Shown here: positions 36,378-45,191 of the stretch, piece by piece
Layout of the letters: every line of letters begins with the position of its first letter
How positions within the stretch are numbered: the stretch's first letter is position 1
Origin: Streptomyces roseifaciens
GTDB lineage: Bacteria; Actinomycetota; Actinomycetes; Streptomycetales; Streptomycetaceae
Length of the DNA stretch: 64,000 bases
Direction: 5' to 3'
Assembly: GCF_001445655.1 (NCBI RefSeq)
Contig: NZ_LNBE01000004.1
Location: 744,001-808,000 of the forward strand
Translations under genes and position numbers: made by a program
The notes under the pieces: generated by a model
What the model was told of the DNA's origin: nothing
The model's database searches: none
The model's input: only the letters and a program-made list of their open reading frames with translations

Positions 36378-36587
36378 TCAGCTCTCGGCCGCCGCGCGCA
36401 GGCTCATCACGTAGATCTTCGTGTCGTCCTCGAACAGCGTCACCTGCTCCGCGCCGCCGTCCAGGAGCTCCTTCCAGACCTCGCCGATCCAGGACTCGGC
36501 ATCGCCCTGAGTCGTGAACTCCTCCGGCTCGACCGCCGGGGAGGTCTCCGTCCCGTCGGCCTTCTCGAACCGCCACAACCACGCCAT
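36378..36587 (-). CDS. Small conserved acidic protein
   Basis: A 69-residue protein beginning MAWLWRFEKADG, with no recognised domain. It is acidic, has two tryptophans in the first five residues, and contains DAESWIGEVWKELLDGGAEQ, which looks helical. GGAGG sits six bases upstream of the ATG, supporting translation. Codon use matches the neighbours. From memory, proteins of this type are common in Streptomyces. It is convergent with the protease gene and divergent from the CobU fusion. Confidence 0.75.
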   Translation of the reverse strand: MAWLWRFEKADGTETSPAVEPEEFTTQGDAESWIGEVWKELLDGGAEQVTLFEDDTKIYVMSLRAAAES

Positions 36588-36725
36588 GTCCGCCTCCTGA
36601 GTCCCACCGGAACGTGCTGGATAGGTCCTGCATACGTGCTGCGCTGCGCAGCCTAACGGCCCGTCGGCGACGAGAAAGGGTGAGCCCCGCGCGCCCGCCG
36701 CGCGCGGACGCGAGACGATCAGTGC

Positions 36726-37943
36726 GTGGAACTGACACTGCTCGGCACCGGAGCCCCCGAAGGGCTGCCGCGCCCCGACTGCCCCTGCGCCTCCTGCGCC
36801 ACCGCCGTGGGCGACGAGGCGCGGGCCGCGACCGCGGTCCTCGTCGACGGGGCGCTGCTGCTGGACCTCACCCCCGGGCCGGCCTTCGCCGCGGCCCGCG
36901 CGGGGCGGTCGATCGCCGGGGTCCGGCAGGTCCTGCTCTCGCACCCGCACGACGGGCCGGCCGTGGAGTTCCCGGCGGGCCTGCCCGCGCCGGTCCGGGT
37001 GCCGGACGGCCGGGAGCTGGCCGTGATCAGCGGCCACCGGATCCGGGCGGTGGCCCTGGACGCCCCGGGCACGGGGTACGAGGTGACCGCCGCGGACGGC
37101 GAGCGCCTGCTCTACCTACCGCCGGGCGCGGCCCCCGCTGGCCTGAACGGGCCGGGCCCCGGCCCCGACCGCCCGGGCGGCCCGTACGACATGGTGCTGC
37201 TCGACGTCCTCGGCCGGCCGGACGCGCTCGCCCGGCTGCGCTCCGCGGGCGCCGTCACGGCCACGACGGACGTCCTCGCCGTGCACCTCGACCACGACGT
37301 GCCGCCCGGGCGGGAGCTGCACCGGCAGCTCGCCGCGGCCGGCGCCCGCACGGTGCCCGACGGCACGACGCTGGTCGTCGGCGACTACCACGCGGTACCG
37401 GACCTGCCGCGGCGCACGCTGGTGCTGGGCGGCGCCCGCTCGGGCAAGTCCGTGGAGGCCGAGCGGCGGCTGGAGTCGTTCCCCGACGTGCTCTACGTGG
37501 CCACGGGCGGCACCCGCCCGGGCGACGCCGACTGGTCGGCGCGGGTGGCCCTGCACCGCGAGCGCCGGCCCGGCTCGTGGCGCACGGCCGAGACCTGCGA
37601 CCTCGTGCCCCTGCTGGCCGGGGAGGGCCCGCCGCTGCTGCTGGACTGCCTGTCGCTGTGGCTGACGGACGCGATGGACTCGGTCGGGGCGTGGGACGAC
37701 GAGTCGTGGGCCGACGGGGGCGCGGACGCGCTGGCGGCGAGGGTCGCGGAGCTGGTGGCGGCCGTGCGGGCCACGCGGCGCACGGTCGTGGCGGTGAGCA
37801 ACGAGGTGGGTTCGGGGGTCGTCCCGGCGACGGCGTCGGGGCGGCGCTTCCGCGACGAGCTGGGCCGGCTGAACACGGCGGTGGCCGCGGAGTGCGAGCA
37901 CGTCCTGCTGGTGGTGGCGGGACAGGCCCTCGCGCTGCGCTGA
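36726..37943 (+). CDS. cobU: Metallo-beta-lactamase-like/CobU fusion
   Basis: A two-part protein of 405 residues. The C-terminal ~180 residues are CobU, which phosphorylates adenosylcobinamide and adds GMP: the P-loop is LGGARSGKSVEAE, with LLLDCLSLWLTDAM and SNEVGSGVVPATASGRRFRDEL following. The N-terminal ~210 residues resemble a metallo-beta-lactamase fold (TLLGTGAPEGLPRPDCPC), but the metal motif is SHPHDGPAVE instead of HxHxDH, so it may be non-catalytic. The GTG start is close behind a weak GACGAT box. It completes the lower-ligand pathway with cobT and cobS. Confidence 0.9.
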   Translation: MELTLLGTGAPEGLPRPDCPCASCATAVGDEARAATAVLVDGALLLDLTPGPAFAAARAGRSIAGVRQVLLSHPHDGPAVEFPAGLPAPVRVPDGRELAVISGHRIRAVALDAPGTGYEVTAADGERLLYLPPGAAPAGLNGPGPGPDRPGGPYDMVLLDVLGRPDALARLRSAGAVTATTDVLAVHLDHDVPPGRELHRQLAAAGARTVPDGTTLVVGDYHAVPDLPRRTLVLGGARSGKSVEAERRLESFPDVLYVATGGTRPGDADWSARVALHRERRPGSWRTAETCDLVPLLAGEGPPLLLDCLSLWLTDAMDSVGAWDDESWADGGADALAARVAELVAAVRATRRTVVAVSNEVGSGVVPATASGRRFRDELGRLNTAVAAECEHVLLVVAGQALALR

Positions 37944-37964
37944 GCGCTCCGTACCCTGAGGCCC

Positions 37965-38660
37965 ATGCCTGCACCCGACCGCCCCGCCATCCGCGTCCTG
38001 CTCGCCGACGACCAGGCCCTGCTGCGGAGCGCCTTCCGCGTCCTGGTGAACTCGGAGCCGGACATGACCGTCGTGGGGGAGGCCGCCGACGGCGCCGAGG
38101 CCCTGGAACTGGCCCGCAGCCGGGCCCCGGACGTGGTCCTGATGGACATCCGGATGCCGGGCACGGACGGCCTCGCCGCCACCCGCGCGATCTGCTCCGA
38201 CCCGGCCCTGGCGGACGTCCGCGTGGTGATGCTGACGACCTTCGAGGTCGACGAGTACGTGGTGCAGTCGCTCCGGGCGGGCGCCTCCGGGTTCCTCGGC
38301 AAGGGCGCCGAGCCGGAGGAGCTGCTGTCGGCGATCCGGATAGCGCGGGCGGGGGAGGCGCTGCTGTCGCCCGCGGCGACGAAGGGGCTGATCGCGAGGT
38401 TCCTCGCGCAGCCGGGGGAGCCCGAGCGCCCGGCGGGCCGGGCCGTGCGGCTCGACGCGCTCACCGGCCGCGAGCGGGAGGTGCTCGTCCAGGTGGCGGG
38501 CGGGCTGTCCAACGACGAGATCGGCGAGCGGCTGGAGGTCAGCCCGCTGACCGTCAAGACGCACGTCAACCGTGCGATGGCGAAGCTGGGGGCGCGGGAC
38601 CGGGCCCAGCTCGTGGTCATCGCCTACGAGTCGGGCCTGGTCCGGCCGAGGACGGACTAG
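37965..38660 (+). CDS. NarL-type response regulator
   Basis: A 231-residue response regulator. The receiver has the acidic pair in LLADDQALL, phosphoacceptor Asp61 in VVLMDIRMPG, threonines in VVMLTTFEV, and the lysine in FLGKGAEPEEL. A LuxR-type HTH fills 165-225 (LTGREREVLVQVAGGLSNDE). A TACCCT box seven bases before the ATG implies a leaderless transcript. The likely partner is the HisKA_3 kinase at 30978-32204, which has no regulator beside it; separation by five genes is unusual and the pairing is an inference. Confidence 0.92.
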   Translation: MPAPDRPAIRVLLADDQALLRSAFRVLVNSEPDMTVVGEAADGAEALELARSRAPDVVLMDIRMPGTDGLAATRAICSDPALADVRVVMLTTFEVDEYVVQSLRAGASGFLGKGAEPEELLSAIRIARAGEALLSPAATKGLIARFLAQPGEPERPAGRAVRLDALTGREREVLVQVAGGLSNDEIGERLEVSPLTVKTHVNRAMAKLGARDRAQLVVIAYESGLVRPRTD

Positions 38661-38666
38661 CGGCGG

Positions 38667-38696
38667 TTCCCGGGGCTCGCCACGGAGCCCCGGGAA
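38667..38696. terminator. Bidirectional hairpin between response regulator and nadA
   Basis: TTCCCGGGGCTC (38667-38678) pairs exactly with 38685-38696 over a six-base loop. It starts six bases after the response-regulator stop and lies 14 bases after the convergent nadA stop. Confidence 0.9.
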
Positions 38697-38709
38697 GGTG
38701 CCGTGGCGG

Positions 38710-39897
38710 CTACGGCAGGGCCAGCATCCGCTCCAGCGCGAGCTTCGAGAACGCCGCGACCTCGGGGTCGACCTCGATGCGGTTGACGACCTTGCCGTCC
38801 GCGAGGGACTCCAGCGCCCACACCAGGTGCGGCAGGTCGATCCGGTTCATCGTCGAGCAGAAGCAGACCGTCTTGTCGAGGAAGACGATCTCCTTGCCCT
38901 CGTCGGCGAATCGATTCGCCAGACGCCGGACCAGGTTCAGCTCCGTGCCGATGGCCCACTTGGAGCCGGCCGGGGCGGCCTCCAGGGTCTTGATGATGTA
39001 CTCCGTCGACCCGACGTAGTCGGCCGCGGCCACGACCTCGTGCCTGCACTCGGGGTGCACCAGGACGTTGACGCCCGGGATGCGCTCGCGCACGTCGTCG
39101 ACGGAGTCGAGCGAGAAGCGGCCGTGCACGGAGCAGTGCCCGCGCCACAGGATCATCTTGGCGTCGCGCAGCTCCTGGGCGGTCAGCCCGCCGCCCGGCT
39201 TGTGGGGGTTGTACAGGACGCAGTCGTCCAGGGACATCCCCATGTCGCGGACGGCCGTGTTGCGGCCGAGGTGCTGGTCGGGGAGGAAGAGGACCTTCTC
39301 GCCCTGCTCGAACGCCCAGGTCAGGGCGCGCTCGGCGTTGGAGGAGGTGCAGATCGTGCCGCCGTGCTTGCCGGTGAAGGCCTTGATGTCGGCGGAGGAG
39401 TTCATGTACGAGACCGGGACGGTCGCCTCGGCGATGCCCGCCTCGGTCAGCACGTCCCAGCACTCGGCGACCTGCTCGGCGGTGGCCATGTCGGCCATGG
39501 AGCAGCCGGCGGCGAGGTCCGGCAGGACGACCTGCTGGTCCTCGGTGGTGAGGATGTCCGCGGACTCGGCCATGAAGTGCACGCCGCAGAAGACGATGTA
39601 CTCGGCGTCCGGCCGGGCGGCGGCGTCGCGGGCGAGCTTGAAGGAGTCGCCGGTGACGTCCGCGAACTCGATGACCTCGTCGCGCTGGTAGTGGTGGCCG
39701 AGCACGAAGACCTTGTCCCCGAGCTTCGCCTTGGCCGCTCGGGCACGCTCCACCAGGTCCGGGTCGGAGGGCGCCGGCAGGTCGCCGGGGCACTCCACAC
39801 CGCGCTCGCTCTTCGGGTCGGCCTCGCGGCCGAGCAGCAGGAGCGCGAGGGGCGAAGGGGAGGGGGCCTGGAAGTCCAAGGGCTGGGCGGTGGTCAC
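38710..39897 (-). CDS. nadA: Quinolinate synthase
   Basis: NadA condenses iminoaspartate with dihydroxyacetone phosphate to quinolinate in de novo NAD synthesis, using an oxygen-sensitive 4Fe-4S cluster. Three cluster cysteines are recognisable, in IVFCGVHFMAES, LVHPECRHEVV and the CFCST region. Residues 395 from the GTG at 39897 (VTTAQPLDFQ), which has AAAGGG upstream. nadB and nadC are not beside it. The divergent gene encodes an Fe-S cluster carrier, and the shared gap holds three matching dyads, so Fe-S or NAD status may control both. Confidence 0.95.
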   Translation of the reverse strand: MTTAQPLDFQAPSPSPLALLLLGREADPKSERGVECPGDLPAPSDPDLVERARAAKAKLGDKVFVLGHHYQRDEVIEFADVTGDSFKLARDAAARPDAEYIVFCGVHFMAESADILTTEDQQVVLPDLAAGCSMADMATAEQVAECWDVLTEAGIAEATVPVSYMNSSADIKAFTGKHGGTICTSSNAERALTWAFEQGEKVLFLPDQHLGRNTAVRDMGMSLDDCVLYNPHKPGGGLTAQELRDAKMILWRGHCSVHGRFSLDSVDDVRERIPGVNVLVHPECRHEVVAAADYVGSTEYIIKTLEAAPAGSKWAIGTELNLVRRLANRFADEGKEIVFLDKTVCFCSTMNRIDLPHLVWALESLADGKVVNRIEVDPEVAAFSKLALERMLALP

Positions 39898-39942
39898 GTC
39901 ACGCACCCTTTCTGTTCTGCGGACGGCCGGAAAGGGCCTTGT

Positions 39943-40012
39943 CGTCAATATGACGCTATCTATCATAACCGCTTCGCGTCACTTTGACGATGGTGATCGC
40001 GTCGATGTGACA
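39943..40012. promoter_or_regulatory. Three CGTCA-N3-TGACG dyads between nadA and the Fe-S carrier gene
   Basis: Sites at 39943-39955 and 39977-39989 are perfect CGTCA-N3-TGACG palindromes (spacers ATA and CTT). A third at 40000-40012 (CGTCG-ATG-TGACA) differs at two positions. All sit in the divergent promoter region. Repeated half-sites of this kind suggest cooperative binding of one dimeric regulator; I cannot name it. Confidence 0.65.
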
Positions 40013-40143
40013 CATTCCCGATCCGGCGAACGGTGTGCGAGCATGAAAGGCGGAATACACCGCAGCAGGCCCGGAATGAATCCGGGAGACCGGCGGTTGC
40101 AGCCGAGGGCAAGCAGTCCGCACCAAACCCGGGAGTGAAGCAG

Positions 40144-40500
40144 ATGTCCGTTCAGGACGAGAAGACCACTGTGAGCGACGGCATCCTCCTGTCCGATGCC
40201 GCCGCCGCCAAGGTCAAGGCCCTGCTGGAGCAGGAAGGCCGTGACGACCTCGCGCTGCGCGTCGCCGTCCAGCCCGGCGGCTGCTCCGGTCTGCGGTACC
40301 AGCTCTTCTTCGACGAGCGCTCGCTCGACGGTGACGTCGTCAAGGACTTCGACGGTGTCAAGGTCGTCACCGACCGCATGAGCGCCCCGTACCTGGGCGG
40401 CGCCTCCATCGACTTCGTCGACACCATCGAGAAGCAGGGCTTCACGATCGACAACCCGAACGCCACGGGTTCCTGCGCCTGCGGTGACTCCTTCAGCTGA
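40144..40500 (+). CDS. A-type iron-sulfur carrier (IscA/ErpA family)
   Basis: A 118-residue carrier that hands Fe-S clusters to target enzymes. The three conserved cysteines are present, one in QPGGCSGLRY and two in the C-terminal SCACGDSF. The first ~12 residues are a polar extension. The ATG has GGGAG at workable distance. It is transcribed away from nadA, itself a 4Fe-4S enzyme, across a gap with three shared dyads; such pairing hints at delivery to NadA. A strong hairpin follows. Confidence 0.92.
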   Translation: MSVQDEKTTVSDGILLSDAAAAKVKALLEQEGRDDLALRVAVQPGGCSGLRYQLFFDERSLDGDVVKDFDGVKVVTDRMSAPYLGGASIDFVDTIEKQGFTIDNPNATGSCACGDSFS

Positions 40501-40517
40501 ACCGTCACCACCTCGTG

Positions 40518-40561
40518 ACCGCGAAGGCGGTGGCCCCGGCCGGGGCCACCGCCTTCGCGGT
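40518..40561. terminator. Perfect 20-bp stem hairpin after the Fe-S carrier gene
   Basis: Arms 40518-40537 and 40542-40561 are exact complements with a GGCC loop. It lies 18 bases after the stop and 21 bases from the convergent gene's stop, so it probably works in both directions. Confidence 0.93.
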
Positions 40562-40581
40562 TTCGTACGGGCGCGATCCGC

Positions 40582-42102
40582 TCACTTCTCCTGCTGCTGC
40601 GCCACCGGCTCCCCGGTCGAGACGTCCACGACCTTCCGGTCGCCCAGGGGCTCGTCCAGCGTCACCGTCTCGTCGAACTTCTTCGCCATCAGCACGCACT
40701 GCCGTCCCGGCTGCTTCTCCGTGCCGGTGACCTTGACCGTCACCGCGGAGGAGGACTGCTCGGCGGAGACCGCGTAGTTCTGGCACACCCCGCCCCAGAA
40801 GTGCAGGACGAGCTTCCGGTCCTCCACGCTGTACGACGTCACGCGCACGGGGGACGACTTCGGCGTGTCCTTGCCGGGGCGCTCGGAGCGGGCCGGTGCC
40901 GGCGAGGGCTTCGCCACGAACTTCGGGTCCACCGCGGGCTGGGCGACGGTGACCGCCTGCCCCTTCTCCGCACCCGGCAGGCGCACCTGGAACAGCCACG
41001 ACGGCACCAGCGCCGGCCGCCCGGCCACCGACTGCGCCGACAGGCCGAACGCCGCCCCGGTCACCACCGCGGGCTCGCGCGGCGGCTGCTTCGGCGGGCA
41101 GGGCGGCGCGAAGCCGCCCGGCACGTCCGAGCCGTCGTGCGGGACGGGCGAGGCGCAGCCGCCGATCCCGCCGCCGGTGCCGCCGCCCTTGTTCAGCTCC
41201 TTCAGCGCCTCGTCCGCCGTCACCACCGGGTACGTCGCGCCCTTCGGGGGGACCTGCAGCTGGCCGCTGCCGCGCACGATCTGCGCGTCCGAGCCGACGT
41301 CGAGGGTCGTCCGCCAGCCGAAGGCCGGCAGGCCGTCCAGCACGGGGTCGGCGTTGACCGTCCGCACGGCGCCGAAGAGCACCGAGGCGTCCACCTTGGA
41401 GTCGTCCTGGCCGAGCGCCTTCAGCACGGGCGCGGCGGCGCCCTTCGCCTTCTCCTCCGGCACGGGCGGCTGCCCGTCCGAGGCCTTGCCCTCCTGCTGC
41501 GGGCAGCGGTCGGCGGCGCCGGGGGAGAGGTCCGCCGCGGGGTCCGTGCCCGGCCCCGAGGCCGGGTGCGCACAGCTCTTGCCCGCGTCGCCGAAGCGCG
41601 CGAACGACCAGTTGCCCGGGCCCTTGCGGGCCACCCGCAGGACCGGCTCGTCCGCCCCGGGCGGACCGCCCACCCGCCACACGTCCCCGTCCGCGGTGGG
41701 CGTGCCCGGCACGTGGAGGGCCTCGGCGAGACGGGCCACGTCCTCGCGGCCCACCTCGCCCTTCGGCAGCCGCACCGGGGCCGTCCGCGGCCCGTCGGGC
41801 AGCTTCCCCCCGGCGCGGTAGCGCACGCCACCGGGGTCCGGCTCGCCCACGGCGATGCCCTGGTGCGGAGAGCCGGCGGGACCGCCGCCCGCGGACGGCG
41901 CGTCCAGCGCGAGGGGTGGTGGCGGGCTCTCACCGCCCGCCGAACCCTTGTCCTTGCCGCCGTCGCCCTCCGAGGCCGTGGCCGCCCAGTACGCCCCGCC
42001 GCCACCGGCCAGCAGCACCGCCGCCGCGACCGACGCGACCGCGAGCCGGGACCGCTTCCGCTGCTGCTTGCCTTCGGGGCTGCCGCCCTCGGTACTCACC
42101 AC
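40582..42102 (-). CDS. Membrane-anchored exported protein of unknown function
   Basis: A 506-residue protein. A basic N-terminus (KQQRKRSRLAV) is followed by one hydrophobic segment at about 20-42 (VASVAAAVLLAGGGGAYWAA), so the rest lies outside the cell. The next ~60 residues are low-complexity Gly/Pro/Ser. Two regions, about 90-230 and 230-500, could be globular; five or more cysteines there may form disulfides. No catalytic motif is recognised. The start is GTG, with a second GTG directly after. It looks like other Streptomyces cell-surface proteins of unknown role. Confidence 0.8.
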   Translation of the reverse strand: MVSTEGGSPEGKQQRKRSRLAVASVAAAVLLAGGGGAYWAATASEGDGGKDKGSAGGESPPPPLALDAPSAGGGPAGSPHQGIAVGEPDPGGVRYRAGGKLPDGPRTAPVRLPKGEVGREDVARLAEALHVPGTPTADGDVWRVGGPPGADEPVLRVARKGPGNWSFARFGDAGKSCAHPASGPGTDPAADLSPGAADRCPQQEGKASDGQPPVPEEKAKGAAAPVLKALGQDDSKVDASVLFGAVRTVNADPVLDGLPAFGWRTTLDVGSDAQIVRGSGQLQVPPKGATYPVVTADEALKELNKGGGTGGGIGGCASPVPHDGSDVPGGFAPPCPPKQPPREPAVVTGAAFGLSAQSVAGRPALVPSWLFQVRLPGAEKGQAVTVAQPAVDPKFVAKPSPAPARSERPGKDTPKSSPVRVTSYSVEDRKLVLHFWGGVCQNYAVSAEQSSSAVTVKVTGTEKQPGRQCVLMAKKFDETVTLDEPLGDRKVVDVSTGEPVAQQQEK

Positions 42103-42237
42103 ATCGCTCCTTCACTCCGCCCAATGTCCGTAGCGCCGCATCCCCCGCGAGGGGGACGCCGCTTGGACGGAGCGCAGGAGCGAGTGGTTCCACCGGGATC
42201 CGTCTACACCGGATCCGTCAGTCGCCGTATTCGGGCA

Positions 42238-42453
42238 TCAGTCGCCGTACTCAGACATTCCGTCGATCAGCCGTGGCGTCCCCGCCGGCACCGAGACCCC
42301 CCTGATCCACGAGGGCGGGACGACCGCGGCGGCCTGCCGCTGCCCGGTGCCGCCCGTCCAGTGCGGGGACATCCGCGCGCACAGCCCGCGCAGCTCCGCC
42401 AGGGATTCGGGCTCGGAGTCGGAGAAAGTGACGTCCTTCACAGGGTTCGGCAT
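42238..42453 (-). CDS. Small hypothetical protein
   Basis: A 71-residue protein starting MPNPVKDVTFSDSEPE, no recognised domain. A TACGGT -10 box lies six bases before the ATG on the minus strand and there is no ribosome site, so a leaderless transcript is likely. The gene is divergent from adoK across a 164-base gap that includes an AT-rich run near 42490-42510, unusual in this DNA. Translation is supported by context only. Confidence 0.6.
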   Translation of the reverse strand: MPNPVKDVTFSDSEPESLAELRGLCARMSPHWTGGTGQRQAAAVVPPSWIRGVSVPAGTPRLIDGMSEYGD

Positions 42454-42617
42454 AACGGCACCGTATGCAGCTCGCGACGCACGATGAAAGGGCTACTATT
42501 TGGTAATTTTGTCCGGACGGTGGCCGAAACCGTACCCAGGTGCGATATCCGGACCCGGTAGCGTGGTGTGGCTCGTCTCGAATTCCACCCACCTCGCCCC
42601 GCAGGAGCAGAACCGCC

Positions 42618-43592
42618 GTGCGTATCGCTGTCACCGGCTCCATCGCCACCGACCACCTGATGACGTTCCCCGGCCGTTTCGCCGATCAGCTCGTGGCGGA
42701 CCAGCTGCACACCGTCTCGCTCTCCTTCCTCGTCGACGACCTCGACGTCCGCCGCGGCGGTGTCGCCCCCAACATCTGCTTCGGCATGGGCCTGCTCGGC
42801 CTGCACCCGATCCTGGTCGGCGCCGCCGGCGCCGACTTCGCCGAGTACCGCGCCTGGCTGGAGCGGCACGGCGTGGACACCGACTCGGTGCGCATCTCCG
42901 AGGTCCTGCACACCGCGCGCTTCGTCTGCACCACGGACACCGACCACAACCAGATCGCGTCCTTCTACACCGGCGCGATGAGCGAGGCCCGCCAGATCGA
43001 GCTGCAGCCCGTCGCCGACCGCGTCGGCGGCCTCGACCTGGTCCTGATCGGCGCCGACGACCCCGAGGCGATGATCCGCCACACCGAGGAGTGCCGCTCG
43101 CGGGGCATCCCCTTCGCCGCCGACCCCTCCCAGCAGCTGGCCCGCATGGACGGCGACGACATCCGCGTCCTCGTCGAGGGCGCCACGTACCTCTTCACCA
43201 ACGAGTACGAGAAGGCCCTCATCGAGTCCAAGACCGGCTGGTCGGCGGACGAGATCCTGGCCAAGGTCGGCACCCGCGTCACCACCCTCGGCGCCCGGGG
43301 CGTGCGCATCGAGCGCGCGGGCGAGCCCGTCGTCGAGGTCGGCTGCGCCCAGGAAGAGGCCAAGGTCGACCCGACGGGCGTCGGCGACGCCTTCCGCGCC
43401 GGCTTCCTCGCGGGCCTGACCTGGGAGCTCTCCCTGGAGCGCGCCGCCCAGCTGGGCTGCATGCTCGCCACCCTCGTCATCGAGACCCTGGGCACCCAGG
43501 AGTACGAGCTGCGCCGCGGCCACTTCATGGAGCGCTTCACCAAGGCCTACGGCGACGAGGCGGCCGCCGAGGTCAAGGCGCACCTGTCCTAG
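42618..43592 (+). CDS. adoK: Adenosine kinase (PfkB/ribokinase fold)
   Basis: Phosphorylates adenosine to AMP in purine salvage. The 324 residues closely resemble mycobacterial AdoK as I remember it: VTGSIATDHLMTFPGRF at the start, VSLSFLVDDLDVRRGGVAPN, FAADPSQQLARMDG, and FTNEYE. The anion hole and catalytic base are in DPTGVGDAFRAGF near residue 253. I chose the GTG at 42618, which has AGGAG upstream; 26 in-frame codons before it are not supported. Ribokinase-type specificity is the alternative. It converges on the cysteine desulfurase-TusA gene. Confidence 0.88.
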   Translation: MRIAVTGSIATDHLMTFPGRFADQLVADQLHTVSLSFLVDDLDVRRGGVAPNICFGMGLLGLHPILVGAAGADFAEYRAWLERHGVDTDSVRISEVLHTARFVCTTDTDHNQIASFYTGAMSEARQIELQPVADRVGGLDLVLIGADDPEAMIRHTEECRSRGIPFAADPSQQLARMDGDDIRVLVEGATYLFTNEYEKALIESKTGWSADEILAKVGTRVTTLGARGVRIERAGEPVVEVGCAQEEAKVDPTGVGDAFRAGFLAGLTWELSLERAAQLGCMLATLVIETLGTQEYELRRGHFMERFTKAYGDEAAAEVKAHLS

Positions 43593-43601
43593 TCCGCGAA
43601 G

Positions 43602-43628
43602 GCCCCTGCCCCCGCCCGGGGCAGGGGC
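43602..43628. terminator. Bidirectional hairpin between adoK and the desulfurase gene
   Basis: GCCCCTGCCCC (43602-43612) pairs exactly with 43618-43628 over a five-base loop. It starts nine bases after the adoK stop and ends ten bases before the convergent gene's stop. Confidence 0.88.
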
Positions 43629-43638
43629 TCACGCGTTT

Positions 43639-45021
43639 CTACGTGCGGCGCCGCACCACGTACGCCGTGCCCCGCTCCGCCGGGCGCTCGCCCACGTACT
43701 CCTGCTCCCGCATGTCGCACCACGCGGGGATGTCCAGCCGCGCGGCCTCGTCGTCGGACAGGACGGTCACCAGCCCGCCCACCGGCACGTCGCCGATGGA
43801 CTTGGCCAGCTCGATCACCGGGATCGGGCAGCGCTTGCCCAGCGAGTCGATCACCAGCTCCGACGCCGTCCGGGAGACCGGCTCCGGCGCGGCCGGCGCG
43901 CCCAGCTGCTGCCGCACGGACGCCACCACGCCCGGCAGGACGTCGAGGAAGCGCTCGACGTCCTCCTCCGCGGTGCCCGCCGGCAGCGACACCCGGACGT
44001 TTCCCTCCGACAGCACGCCCATCGCCTGCAGCACGTGGCTCGGGGCCAGCGTGCTGGAGGTGCACGAGGAACCGGAGGAGACCGAGAAGCCCGCCCGGTC
44101 CAGGGCGTGCAGCAGCGTCTCACCGTCGACATACAGACACGAGAAGGTGACCAGATGCGGCAGCCGCCGCACCGGGTCGCCCACCACCTCCACGTCCGGT
44201 ACGAGCGCCGGCACCCGCTCCCGGATCCGCTCGACCAGCGCCCGCAGCCGGGCGCCCTCGGTCGCCGCCTCCTGCCGCACGGCACGCAGCGACGCGGCCG
44301 CCGCCACGATCGCCGGCAGGTCGGGGAAGCCCGGCGCCCGGCCCGACTCCCGCTCGTCCGCGGGCCCCTGGGGCGCGAACCGCACCCCCTTGCGCACGGC
44401 CAGCAGGCCCACGCCCGCCGGACCGCCCCACTTGTGCGCACTGGCCGTCAGCAGCGACCAGCCGCCCTCCACCGGCCCCCACGCGAGCGACTGCGCGGCG
44501 TCCACCAGCAGCGGCACGCCCGCCGCCCGGCACTCCTCGGCCACTTCGGCCACCGGCTGCGCGGTGCCCACCTCGTGGTTGGCGGACTGCAGGGCGGCCA
44601 GCGCGGTGTCGGGGCGCAGCGCGGCGGCGTACGCGCCGGGGGCCACGCGGCCCCCGCGGTCGACGGCGACCTCGGTGAAGCTGCCCCCGGCCGCCTCCAG
44701 GGCCGCGGCGGAGTGCAGCACGGCCGAGTGCTCGACGGCGGAGACCACGAGGTGGCGGCCGGTGCGGCGGCGCCCGGCGAGGGCGCCGGCAATGCCGTCG
44801 TGCAGGGCGCGGGTACCCGAAGGGGTGAAGACGAGCTCGTCCGGGCGGCAGCCGACGGCCTCCGCGGCGGCCTCGCGCGCGGCGTCCAGCAGCAGCCGGG
44901 CCCGGCGGCCCTCGCGGTAGAGCCGGGCCGGATCGGCCCAGCCCTCGTCGAGGGAGGCCAGCAGCGCCTGGCGGGCGACGGGGTGCAGGGGGGCGGCGGA
45001 GGCGGCGTCGAAGTAGGGCAC
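43639..45021 (-). CDS. Cysteine desulfurase fused to a TusA sulfur carrier
   Basis: A 460-residue fusion. Residues 1-~375 are a PLP-dependent class V cysteine desulfurase of the NifS/IscS type: the PLP lysine is in TASAHKWGGPAG, and the active-site cysteine is in SVSSGSSCTSSTLAPSH. Residues ~385-460 are a TusA-like domain with the sulfur-accepting CPIP motif in DSLGKRCPIPVIELAKS. The fusion would hand persulfide sulfur directly from enzyme to carrier, for tRNA thiolation or another thio-transfer pathway. It is divergent from ctaC and convergent with adoK. Confidence 0.9.
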   Translation of the reverse strand: MPYFDAASAAPLHPVARQALLASLDEGWADPARLYREGRRARLLLDAAREAAAEAVGCRPDELVFTPSGTRALHDGIAGALAGRRRTGRHLVVSAVEHSAVLHSAAALEAAGGSFTEVAVDRGGRVAPGAYAAALRPDTALAALQSANHEVGTAQPVAEVAEECRAAGVPLLVDAAQSLAWGPVEGGWSLLTASAHKWGGPAGVGLLAVRKGVRFAPQGPADERESGRAPGFPDLPAIVAAAASLRAVRQEAATEGARLRALVERIRERVPALVPDVEVVGDPVRRLPHLVTFSCLYVDGETLLHALDRAGFSVSSGSSCTSSTLAPSHVLQAMGVLSEGNVRVSLPAGTAEEDVERFLDVLPGVVASVRQQLGAPAAPEPVSRTASELVIDSLGKRCPIPVIELAKSIGDVPVGGLVTVLSDDEAARLDIPAWCDMREQEYVGERPAERGTAYVVRRRT

Positions 45022-45191
45022 ACCCAGAAACTAACCTGCCACCGGCGCGCGGCCGGTGCGTACCGCCCGACCTGCGAAGCAGTCGTCTGACGGTCCCCCA
45101 GACGGCGGCCGGACCCGTGGATTCCATCCCTTCGGGGAGTGACGCGGCGCGTTGGGCACCCTCCCCGCGCGGCCCCAAATAGCGTCCAGTA

